A stretch of DNA of 46,093 bases from Microcaldota archaeon (GCA_021801355.1 JAJYYB010000011.1:1-46093), one strand, 5' to 3'. Positions 1 to 8,471 are shown, counted from the stretch's first letter. Numbers and translations are program-made. Notes: generated from the sequence alone by a model not told the origin.

Positions 1-1763
1 GAAACATAAGGTTCTATCAGGGCTCCACCGAGTTGCACAGCTGGTGCGAGTCAGGATGCACGAACACATCGTCAAGCGCTACGTTCTGGGTGCTCATGCC
101 GAACGGTGTGCCTTCAGGACCCAGCAGCATAAATATGACTTTTCTGCCCGTCGGTACAACTTACGATGACAACTATGCAGGCGAGGCGCCCCAACTCAGC
201 CCATCATATGCGGAGTATGACAACGGCGCGAGTGTGTTCAGCTTCTATGACGACTTTGCGGGAAATTCTTTAAATGCAACTAAATGGGATGCTTCCATAA
301 GCAGTGGGGGTAGCGTTTCTGTGGATAACGGGCTCACAATAGTAGCGGATGGCAGTGATACCACGATATTATCACAGGCTGGCGAAGTGGCTACCTCTAC
401 TAGTCTATACGTCGAATTGTTAGGTGAAGTGCAATTCAACGGTCCTGAACAGGATTTGCACCTAGAGACGCCCAATGGTGGATCTGTCGGTAGCTCAAGG
501 GACAGCAGCACATTTTTTACATACACGTATTGCAATGGATACACTGACGGCGGTTCCACAACAGTTAATCAGAATACTTTGTACTTATTCTCGCTATACT
601 CAAATTCTACTTCCAGCACAACAAACATTTACACACCCAATAATTATTATGTTAATTATGAATCCCCAACAACATCTTCCTCGGTAGGTGTAGGTACATC
701 TTGCTTTGGTTCTATCGATGCCGTTGACATACAGGATGGGCATACGGCCATATGGATTCGCACAAGAGCCTACCCGCCGAACAATGTGATGCCAGGCGCG
801 ACTCTTGGAACATTGGTCACGCCACAGGCGACTCCGTCTACGTTCCAGCAGATGGTGAACGTCAGCGCCGACTATTCTTCAAGCGGCGAGGACGCGAACC
901 TTTCGAACGTGGAGTTCACGGCTGATGAGCCTGCTACAACGGCTGGTAATGTGCCATTGTACGCATGGTGCGAGTCAGGGTGCACAGCGTCTTCCACGTC
1001 AAAATGGTGGGTGAAGCTTACGGGCAGCATAGAGGCAAACTCCAACGCTGTCATATACATGAACTTCATGCCGTCTAACATTATGTCAGGCCCTACAAGT
1101 TACACTGGAGAAGCGCCCCAGCTCTCTCCGATTTATGCTCAGTACGACAACGGTGCAGGCGTGTTCCAATATTATCAAAAATGGGGCAACTTAACTAGTT
1201 TGCCTAGTGGATGGTCCAACTTAGGTAGTGCTACTACATCGGAAAGTTTTCACACAACGTATACTGTATTTAATTCTGCACCAAACGCAGGCGGTGTGGC
1301 GTACACCACAGCTCCAGTTTCTTTGACATCTTATCCATTCATATTCGAGTTATATGGAAACATGTACCAACCAAGTAATGTGGGAGGTGGCAATGGTTAT
1401 GGCGTAGGGCCCCAAGCCAACCCATCAGGTTCGGATAATGGCGTCTGGTTATCTGTCGGAATCGCAACGACGCCGCCTCAAATGAGTTGGTGGGGTGGGC
1501 AGACTAATGTGGTACCATCTCCTGCGTATTACGATGTCAATTCTAACAAAATATATACAATAACCGCGCTTTCAAGCACAAGAGTCGCAGCGTATGAAAA
1601 CTATGCGCTAGCTTTCTCGAGTACTATAGGAGCTATTTCAGGACTGTCTGATATTTCAATAGTACCGAACAACCCCGGTCCAATTACAGTTTATTGGATT
1701 CGCTCGCGTACCTACCCGCCTAACGGCGTCATGCCAACGGTCAGTTTAAGCGCGGTGCAATAA
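1..1763 (+). CDS. DUF2341-repeat surface protein, 5'-truncated by window edge
   Basis: The frame is open to base 3, so the true start lies upstream; the TTG at 33 is internal. The visible ~587 residues hold two copies of one module. Each has a DUF2341-type beta segment with a WCESGC motif, a W-V strand and IYMNFMP-like strand, then a YDNG..VF.(F/Y)Y segment leading into a ConA/laminin-G-like stretch, and closes with R(S/T)..YPPN(G/N)VMP. The first module is missing its beginning. Composition is rich in Ser, Thr, Asn and Gly and almost free of Lys, as in secreted archaeal adhesins. No C-terminal membrane anchor is present. The last ~17 residues and the DNA beyond the stop match the next gene. 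DUF2341 proteins are known as extracellular, often pilin- or agglutinin-like. Role here (adhesion or sugar binding) is inferred. Confidence 0.8.
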   Translation, partial: NIRFYQGSTELHSWCESGCTNTSSSATFWVLMPNGVPSGPSSINMTFLPVGTTYDDNYAGEAPQLSPSYAEYDNGASVFSFYDDFAGNSLNATKWDASISSGGSVSVDNGLTIVADGSDTTILSQAGEVATSTSLYVELLGEVQFNGPEQDLHLETPNGGSVGSSRDSSTFFTYTYCNGYTDGGSTTVNQNTLYLFSLYSNSTSSTTNIYTPNNYYVNYESPTTSSSVGVGTSCFGSIDAVDIQDGHTAIWIRTRAYPPNNVMPGATLGTLVTPQATPSTFQQMVNVSADYSSSGEDANLSNVEFTADEPATTAGNVPLYAWCESGCTASSTSKWWVKLTGSIEANSNAVIYMNFMPSNIMSGPTSYTGEAPQLSPIYAQYDNGAGVFQYYQKWGNLTSLPSGWSNLGSATTSESFHTTYTVFNSAPNAGGVAYTTAPVSLTSYPFIFELYGNMYQPSNVGGGNGYGVGPQANPSGSDNGVWLSVGIATTPPQMSWWGGQTNVVPSPAYYDVNSNKIYTITALSSTRVAAYENYALAFSSTIGAISGLSDISIVPNNPGPITVYWIRSRTYPPNGVMPTVSLSAVQ

Positions 1764-1798
1764 AATGGTAGCATGCATCAAAGCCTATGGACACATTC
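1710..1798 (+). repeat. Direct repeat copy A spanning 3' end of DUF2341 gene
   Basis: About 89 bases starting acctacccgcc run from the last codons of the first DUF2341 gene, through its stop, to ~35 bases downstream. They match 3518-3606 with only a few mismatches, mostly A/G or C/T transitions. Because similarity continues past the stop codon, it reflects recent duplication or gene conversion of DNA and not just protein constraint. Confidence 0.85.
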
Positions 1799-1903
1799 GG
1801 CGTCTTCATCGCTTGACGCCCCCCACGTAACATTATTAAGCGCTCGCAGCGCTATACTATAGAAGAGCTGACATAATCGCATTGCCGCAGTGGTGTACGC
1901 CCT

Positions 1904-3571
1904 ATGCGCAACCGTCCTGAGAATATTATCAGAGCTCAGTCATCGATGGAGTACCTGATGACATACGGGTGGGCAATCCTTATAATCGCGATCGGTGTTG
2001 CCACACTCTCTGCACTTGGCATATTCAACGGAGGGTCAGGGGCGACGAACGGGTGCTCAACTCAGCCTAACTTCAGCTGCACAAATCCTATCTACTCAAC
2101 AAACGGAATAATTGCGACTATCAGCCAGGACTCCGGCCAGGAATACTACGATTCATGGGTCTTCGTCGCCTCGGCGGCGCAGGAACTTGGGGGCGATGGG
2201 CTGCCCCAGAACATGAGCACGGCCAACATGGTCAACACAGGAGAACTGCCATCAAGCCAGCCCGAGACCTTCTACTTCGTCTCCAACACTGAAACTACTG
2301 CAGGAGGCATACCTACAACAAACATCCCAGTGGGGACGCAGTTCACAGGCAGCATCTGGCTTGCCTATTGCACGGTGCCAGATTGCAGCTCGCCTACTGG
2401 TTACGCGAAAATTGGGGAGATAAGTGCGAAGGAAGATGGCGCGAGCGCAGGTTATAGCTTATCCTCTTCTATATCGACCTCCACGTCTTCCACCTCGACC
2501 TCCACGTCCTCTACAACGACTACTTCGAGTTCCACTACATCAATACAATACGTTCCGATAACACTCACAAACACCCAGCCATCAGCGACTGGGGCCAACT
2601 TCCAGCAGATGGTTCAGATAGGCGTCAGTTACACGGCCAACGGTGAAGCGGCAAACCTCAACAACATTGAATTCACTACGGGCCCGGGTGCTGCAGGTAC
2701 GCCCCTGTACGCATGGTGCGAGTCAGGGTGCACCAGCTCGTCCACGTCAATATGGTGGGTTAATTTAAGCACTGATACTATGTCCGCAGCACCGGGGCCG
2801 GGCAACTCGATCACGATATACATGAACTTCATGCCGACACCTATAATGACCACAAACACCGCGTACACGGGCGAGGCGCCGCAGCTCTATGGCGGCAGCT
2901 ACGCGCAGTCCAGCTACGCGCAGTACGATAACGGGCCGAGCGTTTTCCTTTATTACAACGTTGATCCGACTTCAACTGCTGGTTGGACGATAACACAAAG
3001 TGGTGTAGGTCAAATCGGCTCTGCGCCTTCAGGTAGTTATTTCGGAACGACTAACGCACTCTATACTACTATATGTCAGGGCGGCGCGTCAGGGCTTTTT
3101 GAAACTGCAATTCCTGATCTGGGCTACAATGAGATTATAACATATTGGACCTACGCATCTTCAGGGAACGACGGTGGCAATTTTTACTTTTTGGATAGTT
3201 CTGCGCAGTCAGGTCCGATGGCCTTGTTTGGCGTTCTTGGTTACGGCTCCGGATTGCTTAGCAGTGCTGGGCCATGCGGCTATACTAATCCAAGCGGTCC
3301 ACTTTTTAGTTCTGGAACGTGGTATAAAAATGATATTGTAATCGCAGGGACAACTGCGACGTACTACGTTGGCGCCAACTCTAATAAAATTGCCACTTTG
3401 GGAAGCATGATAAATTCTGTAAGTATATCATCAAGTGGCGATTATATAGGGCTTGATACAAACTACGATTTTGGTAGCGGGAATGGTAACACTTACTACA
3501 ATGGGTTTCTTATCCGCACCTACCCGCCTAACGGCGTCATGCCAACGGTCAGTTTAAGCGCGGTGCAGTAA
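1904..3571 (+). CDS. Pilin-like (class III signal) DUF2341 surface protein
   Basis: This 555-residue protein begins with a class III/type IV pilin-like leader: basic start, then RAQSSMEYLMTYGWAILIIA, the usual archaeal pattern with Q-S and Glu before a hydrophobic helix (about residues 10-40). An archaeal prepilin peptidase would be expected to cut just before QSSMEY. Residues ~45-180 form a beta-rich head domain. Residues ~185-212 are a Ser/Thr linker, likely glycosylated or flexible. The C-terminal ~340 residues are one DUF2341 plus ConA-like module, homologous to the modules of the preceding gene (WCESGC, IYMNFMP, YDNGPSVF). The ATG at 1904 is chosen because it directly precedes the leader. 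Probable pilus- or surface-tethered adhesin; the ligand is unknown. Confidence 0.85.
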   Translation: MRNRPENIIRAQSSMEYLMTYGWAILIIAIGVATLSALGIFNGGSGATNGCSTQPNFSCTNPIYSTNGIIATISQDSGQEYYDSWVFVASAAQELGGDGLPQNMSTANMVNTGELPSSQPETFYFVSNTETTAGGIPTTNIPVGTQFTGSIWLAYCTVPDCSSPTGYAKIGEISAKEDGASAGYSLSSSISTSTSSTSTSTSSTTTTSSSTTSIQYVPITLTNTQPSATGANFQQMVQIGVSYTANGEAANLNNIEFTTGPGAAGTPLYAWCESGCTSSSTSIWWVNLSTDTMSAAPGPGNSITIYMNFMPTPIMTTNTAYTGEAPQLYGGSYAQSSYAQYDNGPSVFLYYNVDPTSTAGWTITQSGVGQIGSAPSGSYFGTTNALYTTICQGGASGLFETAIPDLGYNEIITYWTYASSGNDGGNFYFLDSSAQSGPMALFGVLGYGSGLLSSAGPCGYTNPSGPLFSSGTWYKNDIVIAGTTATYYVGANSNKIATLGSMINSVSISSSGDYIGLDTNYDFGSGNGNTYYNGFLIRTYPPNGVMPTVSLSAVQ

Positions 3572-3606
3572 AATGGTAGCGTGCATCAAAGCCCATGGGC
3601 ACGTTC
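3518..3606 (+). repeat. Direct repeat copy B spanning 3' end of second DUF2341 gene
   Basis: Second copy of the repeat at 1710-1798 (offset 1808 bases), again crossing the stop codon of a DUF2341 gene. The two copies could act as a recombination track for shuffling or converting the adhesin modules. Confidence 0.85.
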
Positions 3607-3629
3607 AGCACACAGAAGGCGCTAACTGC

Positions 3630-3908
3630 TCACTCCAATAGCTTCATCCCTTCATCTATCGGTATCGCAGGCAGCGTCTCGTGCGTGACCATGTCTGACA
3701 TCGCTATGCTGTACTTCAGCATCGCCTTTGCATCAGGTGCCTCCGCTATTGCCGCGCCATCGAACCTGCCTAGCGTGAAGTACTCAGAGATATACTTTAT
3801 CCCGTTCTTCCGCATAAGTTGCGGCGAGATCCTCATGAACTCCTCCTTCAACTCCTTCGTCGGCTTTTTCCTGAACTTGTACAGAACCAAGAACAAAATT
3901 TTATACAC
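3630..3908 (-). CDS. GYD-domain protein
   Basis: A 92-residue protein resembling the GYD family (PF08734): an N-terminal beta strand (YKILFLVLYKF), a helix, a YFTLGRFDGAAIAEAPD core carrying the family's G-(Y/F)-D motif, a helix rich in Ala/Met, and a THETLPA strand. The family is a small dimeric alpha-beta barrel fold with no settled function. The start is GTG at 3908; a TATA-like AATTTATACC lies ~25-30 bases upstream, consistent with a leaderless transcript. It converges with the DUF2341 gene, ending 58 bases from its stop. Confidence 0.7.
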   Translation of the reverse strand: MYKILFLVLYKFRKKPTKELKEEFMRISPQLMRKNGIKYISEYFTLGRFDGAAIAEAPDAKAMLKYSIAMSDMVTHETLPAIPIDEGMKLLE

Positions 3909-3961
3909 TGTTTAGCATTCATAACCAAGGTATAAATTGCTTCTGTGTAGGTGAAAAAGTA

Positions 3962-4060
3962 TGCCGCAAGCAGGATTTGAACCTGCGACATTCCGGTTTC
4001 TGCTCTTGATCAGCGATCAAAAGTCTTCAGCCGGACGCTCTCCCACTGAGCTATTGCGGC
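3962..4060 (-). tRNA. tRNA-Phe (GAA) with intron
   Basis: Read on the minus strand: acceptor GCCGCAA pairs fully with TTGCGGC, D-stem GCTC/GAGC, anticodon stem TCCGG/CCGGA, T-arm GCAGG-TTCAAAT-CCTGC, discriminator A, no encoded CCA. The mature loop is CTGAAGA, giving anticodon GAA (Phe). Mature length 72 once the 27-base intron is removed. An AT-rich TATA element at 4079-4092 lies ~25 bases upstream of the 5' end. Confidence 0.93.
3998..4024 (-). other. tRNA-Phe intron (27 nt, position 37/38)
   Basis: Removing these 27 bases restores a 7-base anticodon loop. The intron contains CTTTTGATC/GATCAAGAG (9 pairs, one G-U) with a GCT loop. A short CTG/CAG helix flanked by AAG(A) and AAA bulges fits a bulge-helix-bulge, the substrate of the archaeal splicing endonuclease. 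Confidence 0.85.
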
Positions 4061-4119
4061 ACATCAAGTAGATTGCTGTTTAAAATTTAAATATCAATCG
4101 TTCGCGCGCTCCTTATGCA

Positions 4120-4127
4120 TATAAATT
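4120..4127 (+). promoter_or_regulatory. TATA box for helicase gene
   Basis: The sequence tataaatt begins 30 bases before the ATG at 4150. That spacing would put the transcription start at or just before the start codon, i.e. a leaderless mRNA. Confidence 0.6.
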
Positions 4128-4149
4128 ACTTTATCGGCAATCCTCATAT

Positions 4150-5709
4150 ATGGTTCCCATCTGGGACGAGCTTGGCCCTTACGTAAGGCTTGTACATACG
4201 GAGCTGGTCGAGCCGAGAAGCTACCAGCTAAACATAGCGAGCAGCATCTCAACCGGCAAGAACACCCTCGTCGTTCTGCCCACCGGGCTCGGTAAGACGC
4301 TCATCGCAATACTTGCAATAGCCCAGGCTATAAACGAAGGCCGACGCGCCATCCTCCTCGCCCCAACTAAGCCATTAAGCGAGCAGCATCACGGGTCATT
4401 GGTCCGCCTGCTCAACATAAATCCTGAATCAATTGCACTGCTTACCGGCACTTCTGGGAAGTCCGCCAGAAGGGACCTCGAAGCCAACGCCAAGGTCATA
4501 GCAGCCACCCCGCAGACAATCGCCAACGACTTGAAGTCCGGCGCCCTCTCGCTTGACGGCTTCGGCATAATAATATTCGACGAATGCCACAAGGCGGTCG
4601 GAAAGTACGCCTATACTTACATAGCGGACGAGGCCAAGCTAAAGCGCATCCAGCTACTAGGCCTGACTGCTTCACCCGGGAGCAACAGGAAAAAGATAGA
4701 CGCGCTCATAGACGTGCTTGGGATAGAGAACATAGAGATAAGGATATCGGTAGATCCTGACGTGGAACAGTACGTGATGGACAAATCAATGACGGTTGTT
4801 TATGTGGAGAAGGGTCCGACGATAAACACTATACTCGGCACGCTTAAGCCTGTGATAGACAAGCACCTGGGCAACCTTTACCACAGCGGCCTGAGCCCAT
4901 TCAACAGGTTCGAGAACATGCCAAAGGGCAGGCTGATAGAGATCGGCAGGAACATAGACAAGATACAGGCAAGGAACTACAAGTTCAACGCCCTATTCAA
5001 CTATGTCTATGTGCTAGACCTGCTGCACGCTTACGAGCTTGTCAGCTCCGAAGGGATAAATCCTTTCGTAAAATATTTCGAGGGTCTCCAGAACAGGCAG
5101 CCGCAGAGCAGAGCTGCGAAAAGCATACTCAACAACGAGGAGGTCGGCAAGGCTTTAAGGGTGGCAAGGGAGGCGCTAGAGCGCGGCGAGGAGCACAACA
5201 AAGTCATAGAGCTGGTCAAGCTCCTAAAGACGCAGCTTAATGGCAAGAGCGTGATAGTGTTCGCGCAGTTCCGTTCTACGGCGAAGATGATATCGGATAT
5301 ACTTGGGGCGAACGGCATAGACTCGAGGACTTTCATGGGCAAGAAGGAAGGCCTGACTCAGGCCCAGCAGCAGCAGACCATAGCTGAATTCCGTGAGAAC
5401 AAGTTCAGGGTGCTTGTCGCTACATCGATAGGGGAGGAGGGTCTCGACATACCGTCGGTTGATGCCGTGGTATTCTACGAGCCGATCCCGAGCGAGATAA
5501 GGAGCATACAGAGGAAGGGTCGTGCCGGAAGGCTGAAGTTCGGGGAGGTGATAACGCTCGTCGCCAAGGACACGAAGGACGAGATGTATCTTATGGTTTC
5601 TCGCATGAGGGAGAAGAGGATGCGCGACATACTGATGAAAATAAAGGCATCGATGGCAGCCGCAAGCCTGACGAGGCGGAATGAGAATCTGGGTCAGCGC
5701 ACCCTTTGA
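4150..5709 (+). CDS. Hef/FANCM-like SF2 DNA helicase without nuclease domain
   Basis: A 519-residue superfamily 2 helicase. Walker A PTGLGKT is at residues 44-50, motif II DECH at 144-147, motif III TASPG near 175, and the C-terminal RecA domain carries VIVFAQFR, a TSIGEEGLDIP motif V and QRKGRAGR motif VI. A helical insert between the two RecA lobes is as in Hef/FANCM/Mph1. The protein stops soon after the helicase core, so the ERCC4/XPF nuclease and HhH part of euryarchaeal Hef is missing. The family unwinds and remodels stalled forks and Holliday-like junctions. Hjc resolvase is the next gene, 103 bases downstream, so a separate nuclease may act with it. The ATG start lies 30 bases after a TATA box. 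Confidence 0.85.
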   Translation: MVPIWDELGPYVRLVHTELVEPRSYQLNIASSISTGKNTLVVLPTGLGKTLIAILAIAQAINEGRRAILLAPTKPLSEQHHGSLVRLLNINPESIALLTGTSGKSARRDLEANAKVIAATPQTIANDLKSGALSLDGFGIIIFDECHKAVGKYAYTYIADEAKLKRIQLLGLTASPGSNRKKIDALIDVLGIENIEIRISVDPDVEQYVMDKSMTVVYVEKGPTINTILGTLKPVIDKHLGNLYHSGLSPFNRFENMPKGRLIEIGRNIDKIQARNYKFNALFNYVYVLDLLHAYELVSSEGINPFVKYFEGLQNRQPQSRAAKSILNNEEVGKALRVAREALERGEEHNKVIELVKLLKTQLNGKSVIVFAQFRSTAKMISDILGANGIDSRTFMGKKEGLTQAQQQQTIAEFRENKFRVLVATSIGEEGLDIPSVDAVVFYEPIPSEIRSIQRKGRAGRLKFGEVITLVAKDTKDEMYLMVSRMREKRMRDILMKIKASMAAASLTRRNENLGQRTL

Positions 5710-5812
5710 AGGAATTTACCATCTGGAAGCGCCAAAATACGCCTTGAAGCAATTCTTCCGCTAAACAGAAACGTCTTAAACCCTTTCCTGTAATATAGAT
5801 ATTGGCGATTCA

Positions 5813-6283
5813 GTGACGAGGTACGAAAAGGGTGCTAGAGGTGAGAGGGAGCTCTTGAACGAGTTCTATGTGCGCAAGTACTCAGTGATGAGGAGCGCGG
5901 GAAGCGGTGTGAATTCTGTCAGCCCTGACATAATAGCCCTCAAGGGCGGGAAAGGCTTCGCTTTCGAGTGCAAGGCCTGGGACAACACCAGCCTTTCGAT
6001 AGAGCCTGACAAGTACGAGGTACTCATGGAGTGGGAGAAGAACACCGGGATGGAGACGTTCATAGCCTGGCGCATGAACGGCAAGGGCTGGTTCTTCATG
6101 AGGCTGAACGAGCTTAAGAAGACCGAAAAGAACTACACCGTTACTAGGAACACTGCCATGCAGATATCTAGGACTCTTAAGGAGATACTTGAGGAGGAGA
6201 TGCTGGCAACTGCGGAAGAATCAGTCCTTGAGGAAGAGGGCGAAGAGGATGAGGGAGCTGAGGTAGAACTTGAGATCGCATGA
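5813..6283 (+). CDS. hjc: Holliday junction resolvase Hjc
   Basis: 156 residues; the first ~110 match archaeal Hjc (PF01870). Nuclease-fold residues visible: Glu11 in GARGERE, Asp39 in SPD, and Glu52-x-Lys54 in FECK, the PD-(D/E)XK active site. The enzyme cuts four-way junctions symmetrically during recombination and fork repair. The start is GTG at 5813, which places the conserved R-x-E-K-G-A-R-G-E-R-E helix at the N-terminus as usual. Residues ~130-156 are an extra, strongly acidic tail not typical of Hjc; it might contact a partner such as PCNA or the helicase just upstream, but that is a guess. Confidence 0.9.
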   Translation: MTRYEKGARGERELLNEFYVRKYSVMRSAGSGVNSVSPDIIALKGGKGFAFECKAWDNTSLSIEPDKYEVLMEWEKNTGMETFIAWRMNGKGWFFMRLNELKKTEKNYTVTRNTAMQISRTLKEILEEEMLATAEESVLEEEGEEDEGAEVELEIA

Positions 6284-6337
6284 GCAGGAGCATAGCAGGC
6301 TTTACGACGGTAAGGCGCCTGACTTGGAAATAGGCAC

Positions 6338-6349
6338 CTTTATATATTA
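6338..6349 (+). promoter_or_regulatory. TATA box upstream of dnaG
   Basis: ctttatatatta is a strong archaeal TATA match in the hjc-dnaG gap. It would start transcription near 6370, about 180 bases before the dnaG ATG. Confidence 0.55.
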
Positions 6350-6364
6350 TTTGAATCATATAGC

Positions 6365-6551
6365 TACTGTATAGTCATTAAGGTTTCGGTGATTCAATAG
6401 AGGATCATGCTTCATGCTTTACTATTCTTAACACGGTTAAGCGATTAGCCGTGCAAAAGAGGCCTAAGTAAGACACAGCATAAGCCCTTTTCCTGATCCG
6501 AATAGGATCCTTCGTGACTATGCAATTTGATTCACAAAAAGGATTGATAGC
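6365..6551 (+). other. Long dnaG leader or small noncoding RNA with hairpins
   Basis: No credible ORF lies between the TATA box and dnaG. Two hairpins are visible: 6432-6453 (cacggtta/tagccgtg, 8 pairs with one G-U, 6-base loop) and 6495-6509 (gatcc/ggatc with 5-base loop). The stretch may be an untranslated leader, or a separate small RNA followed by a weaker proximal dnaG promoter. I did not find convincing C/D or H/ACA boxes. Confidence 0.35.
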
Positions 6552-8030
6552 ATGGCAAAAACATACATAGACATAGTAAAATATATGGTAGAGGCTAGAT
6601 TTGACATCTCTGGGATGGTCGACAAGCCTGACATAATAGGCGCGGTGTTCGGTCAGACAGAGGGCCTTCTTGGCAGCGACCTCGACCTGAGGGAGTTGCA
6701 GAAGAACGGCAAGATAGGCAGGATAGAGATAGAGGCTTCAACTTCAGGCAACAAGACCTACGGGAAGCTGTTCCTCCCTTCATCACTGGGCAGGGTCGAA
6801 ACGTGCATACTAGGTGCAGCGATAGAATCCGTTGATAGGGTAGGCCCTTTTGAAACTACGTTCAAGATAACCAAGGTAGAGGACACAAGGAGCGAGAAGA
6901 GAAAGAAGATAGTGGACAGGGCCAAGGAGCTCGTCAAGACGCTCATAACCACAGAGATGCCGGATAGCAAGGAGATAAGCGATCTGGTAGAAGCTGACGT
7001 CAAGTCAAGCGTGGTAACGACTTACGGTCCGGAAAGCTTACCTGCCGGTCCTGAAATAGACAAGAGCGAGGACGTGATACTTGTGGAAGGGAGGGCAGAC
7101 GTAGTCAACCTCCTTAGGAACGACATAGCCAACTGCGTTGCAGTTGGCGGTGCTGCAGGAACTATACCGCAGACGATAATAAACCTCGCAGCTGCAAAAG
7201 AAGCCACGCTCTTCGTTGACGGAGACAGGGGTGGCGACATAATAACAAGGGGCATAGTCAACGTTGCTGAGATAGACTTCATAGCCAGGGCTCCTGACGG
7301 TAAGGAGGTCGAGGAACTGACTAGGAAGGAGATAATAAAGGCGCTAAGGTCAAGGGTACCTACTGAGCAGATATTCCACAATCTAAAGAACAGGGGCGGT
7401 GACCAGAAGCAACCTCCTAAGCTTGAGACTGCAAATGAGATGCAGGAGAACAGGCAGCAGATCGAGCGCGCGCAGGAAAGGCAGCAGGCGCAGGCCCAGC
7501 AGAGGCCGCAATTCCATCCAGTACCGAGCCCTTCAGAGATATCAACGCGCCTTATGTCAAGGGAACAGCCGAGGAGGCCCGAGATTAATCAGGAACCGCA
7601 GCGCCAGGAACAGAAGCTACATGATTCAGTTCCTAAAAGCGGAATTGCTGATGCAAAACCGCCTGCTTCGCCGCAGATAGACGTTCCATCGATAAATGGC
7701 GATGAGGGGACCACCACGCCATCAGAGCAGAAAGAGTCCGCTGATCAGAATATGATAGCAGCTTTAGGTGAGCTTCATGACACGCTGAGGGGCAGGATAT
7801 ATGATTCTGAAGGCAACTTCACAGAGGTTCCGATACGCGAGCTGATTCAGACTGTGCAGAACTTCAACAAAAGCATACGCTCTGTAGTGTTCGATGGTAT
7901 AATAACCCAACGCCTTATAGAAGTCGCTTACAGGAAAAATATCAAGTCGATATACGGGCTGAGGGCAGGCCAGGTATCGAGGACGTACAATGAGATGCTC
8001 CTGTACACCACGGAAAAGGGAGAACTCTGA
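6552..8030 (+). CDS. dnaG: Archaeal DnaG (TOPRIM) protein
   Basis: 492 residues. The N-terminal ~150 residues are the archaeal DnaG-specific region. The TOPRIM domain follows, with Glu179 in ILVEGRADV and Asp223-x-Asp225 in LFVDGDRGGD. Residues ~285-400 are a Gln/Pro/Glu-rich low-complexity linker, and the last ~70 residues form a folded C-terminal domain. Archaeal DnaG has primase activity in some species and is a stable subunit of the RNA exosome, where it favours poly(A)-rich substrates. ATG start. The gene stands alone between hjc and the export cassette, behind a long leader. Confidence 0.92.
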   Translation: MAKTYIDIVKYMVEARFDISGMVDKPDIIGAVFGQTEGLLGSDLDLRELQKNGKIGRIEIEASTSGNKTYGKLFLPSSLGRVETCILGAAIESVDRVGPFETTFKITKVEDTRSEKRKKIVDRAKELVKTLITTEMPDSKEISDLVEADVKSSVVTTYGPESLPAGPEIDKSEDVILVEGRADVVNLLRNDIANCVAVGGAAGTIPQTIINLAAAKEATLFVDGDRGGDIITRGIVNVAEIDFIARAPDGKEVEELTRKEIIKALRSRVPTEQIFHNLKNRGGDQKQPPKLETANEMQENRQQIERAQERQQAQAQQRPQFHPVPSPSEISTRLMSREQPRRPEINQEPQRQEQKLHDSVPKSGIADAKPPASPQIDVPSINGDEGTTTPSEQKESADQNMIAALGELHDTLRGRIYDSEGNFTEVPIRELIQTVQNFNKSIRSVVFDGIITQRLIEVAYRKNIKSIYGLRAGQVSRTYNEMLLYTTEKGEL

Positions 8031-8066
8031 CAGATATCGCCTTCCCCTAAGTTTTGCGAAGCTTTA

Positions 8067-8102
8067 AATAGTTTAAATATAAACTATTTTAGTTTTAAAC
8101 TA
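8067..8102 (+). promoter_or_regulatory. Paired palindromic operators at PadR-like gene promoter
   Basis: Two dyads sit directly before the regulator gene. At 8067-8088, aatagttta and taaactatt are perfect 9-base arms around AATA. At 8090-8102, tagttt and aaacta flank a single T. Both share the half-site tagttt. They cover the only TATA-like sequence, so a bound dimer would block the TATA-binding protein. Autoregulation by the downstream PadR-like protein is the natural inference. Confidence 0.65.
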
Positions 8103-8114
8103 TAAAGTGGCTGG

Positions 8115-8471
8115 ATGAAGGGGCAAAACGGCTATGTCAACAAGGAGCTCAGGCACGTCATACTAAAGCTAATAATACTCAAACGAATAAAGATGAACCG
8201 CGGCGGCCTCTATTCCTATGCCATAATCAAGCGCCTGTCAATATTCGACAGCTCTGGATTTTGTGTAACAGATCCTAGTGAGGTCAAGAACGATGTCTAC
8301 AATACAATAGCGTCGCTCGAAAAATCTGGTTACATAAGGATGGTAAGGAAAGGCAGGGGTGGAAGGCCGAAGAAATACTATTTTATAACTGCTTTAGGCG
8401 TGTCCGCGCTTAAATCCGCGCGCAAAGATATGATGGGTGCCATAAGCGCAATAAAGGAAACTTTGGGGTGA
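8115..8471 (+). CDS. PadR-like winged-helix transcriptional regulator
   Basis: 118 residues with the PadR layout: ELRHVILKLIIL first helix, YSYAIIKRL recognition region, then YNTIASLEKSGYIRM and a wing with RGGRPKKYYFITALG, followed by a C-terminal helix for dimerisation. PadR proteins are usually repressors of exporters next to them, and an ABC exporter follows with its SD inside this gene's end. The ATG at 8115 lies 12 bases after the second operator. The inducer is unknown; the dyads at 8067-8102 suggest self-repression and control of the whole cassette. Confidence 0.8.
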   Translation: MKGQNGYVNKELRHVILKLIILKRIKMNRGGLYSYAIIKRLSIFDSSGFCVTDPSEVKNDVYNTIASLEKSGYIRMVRKGRGGRPKKYYFITALGVSALKSARKDMMGAISAIKETLG

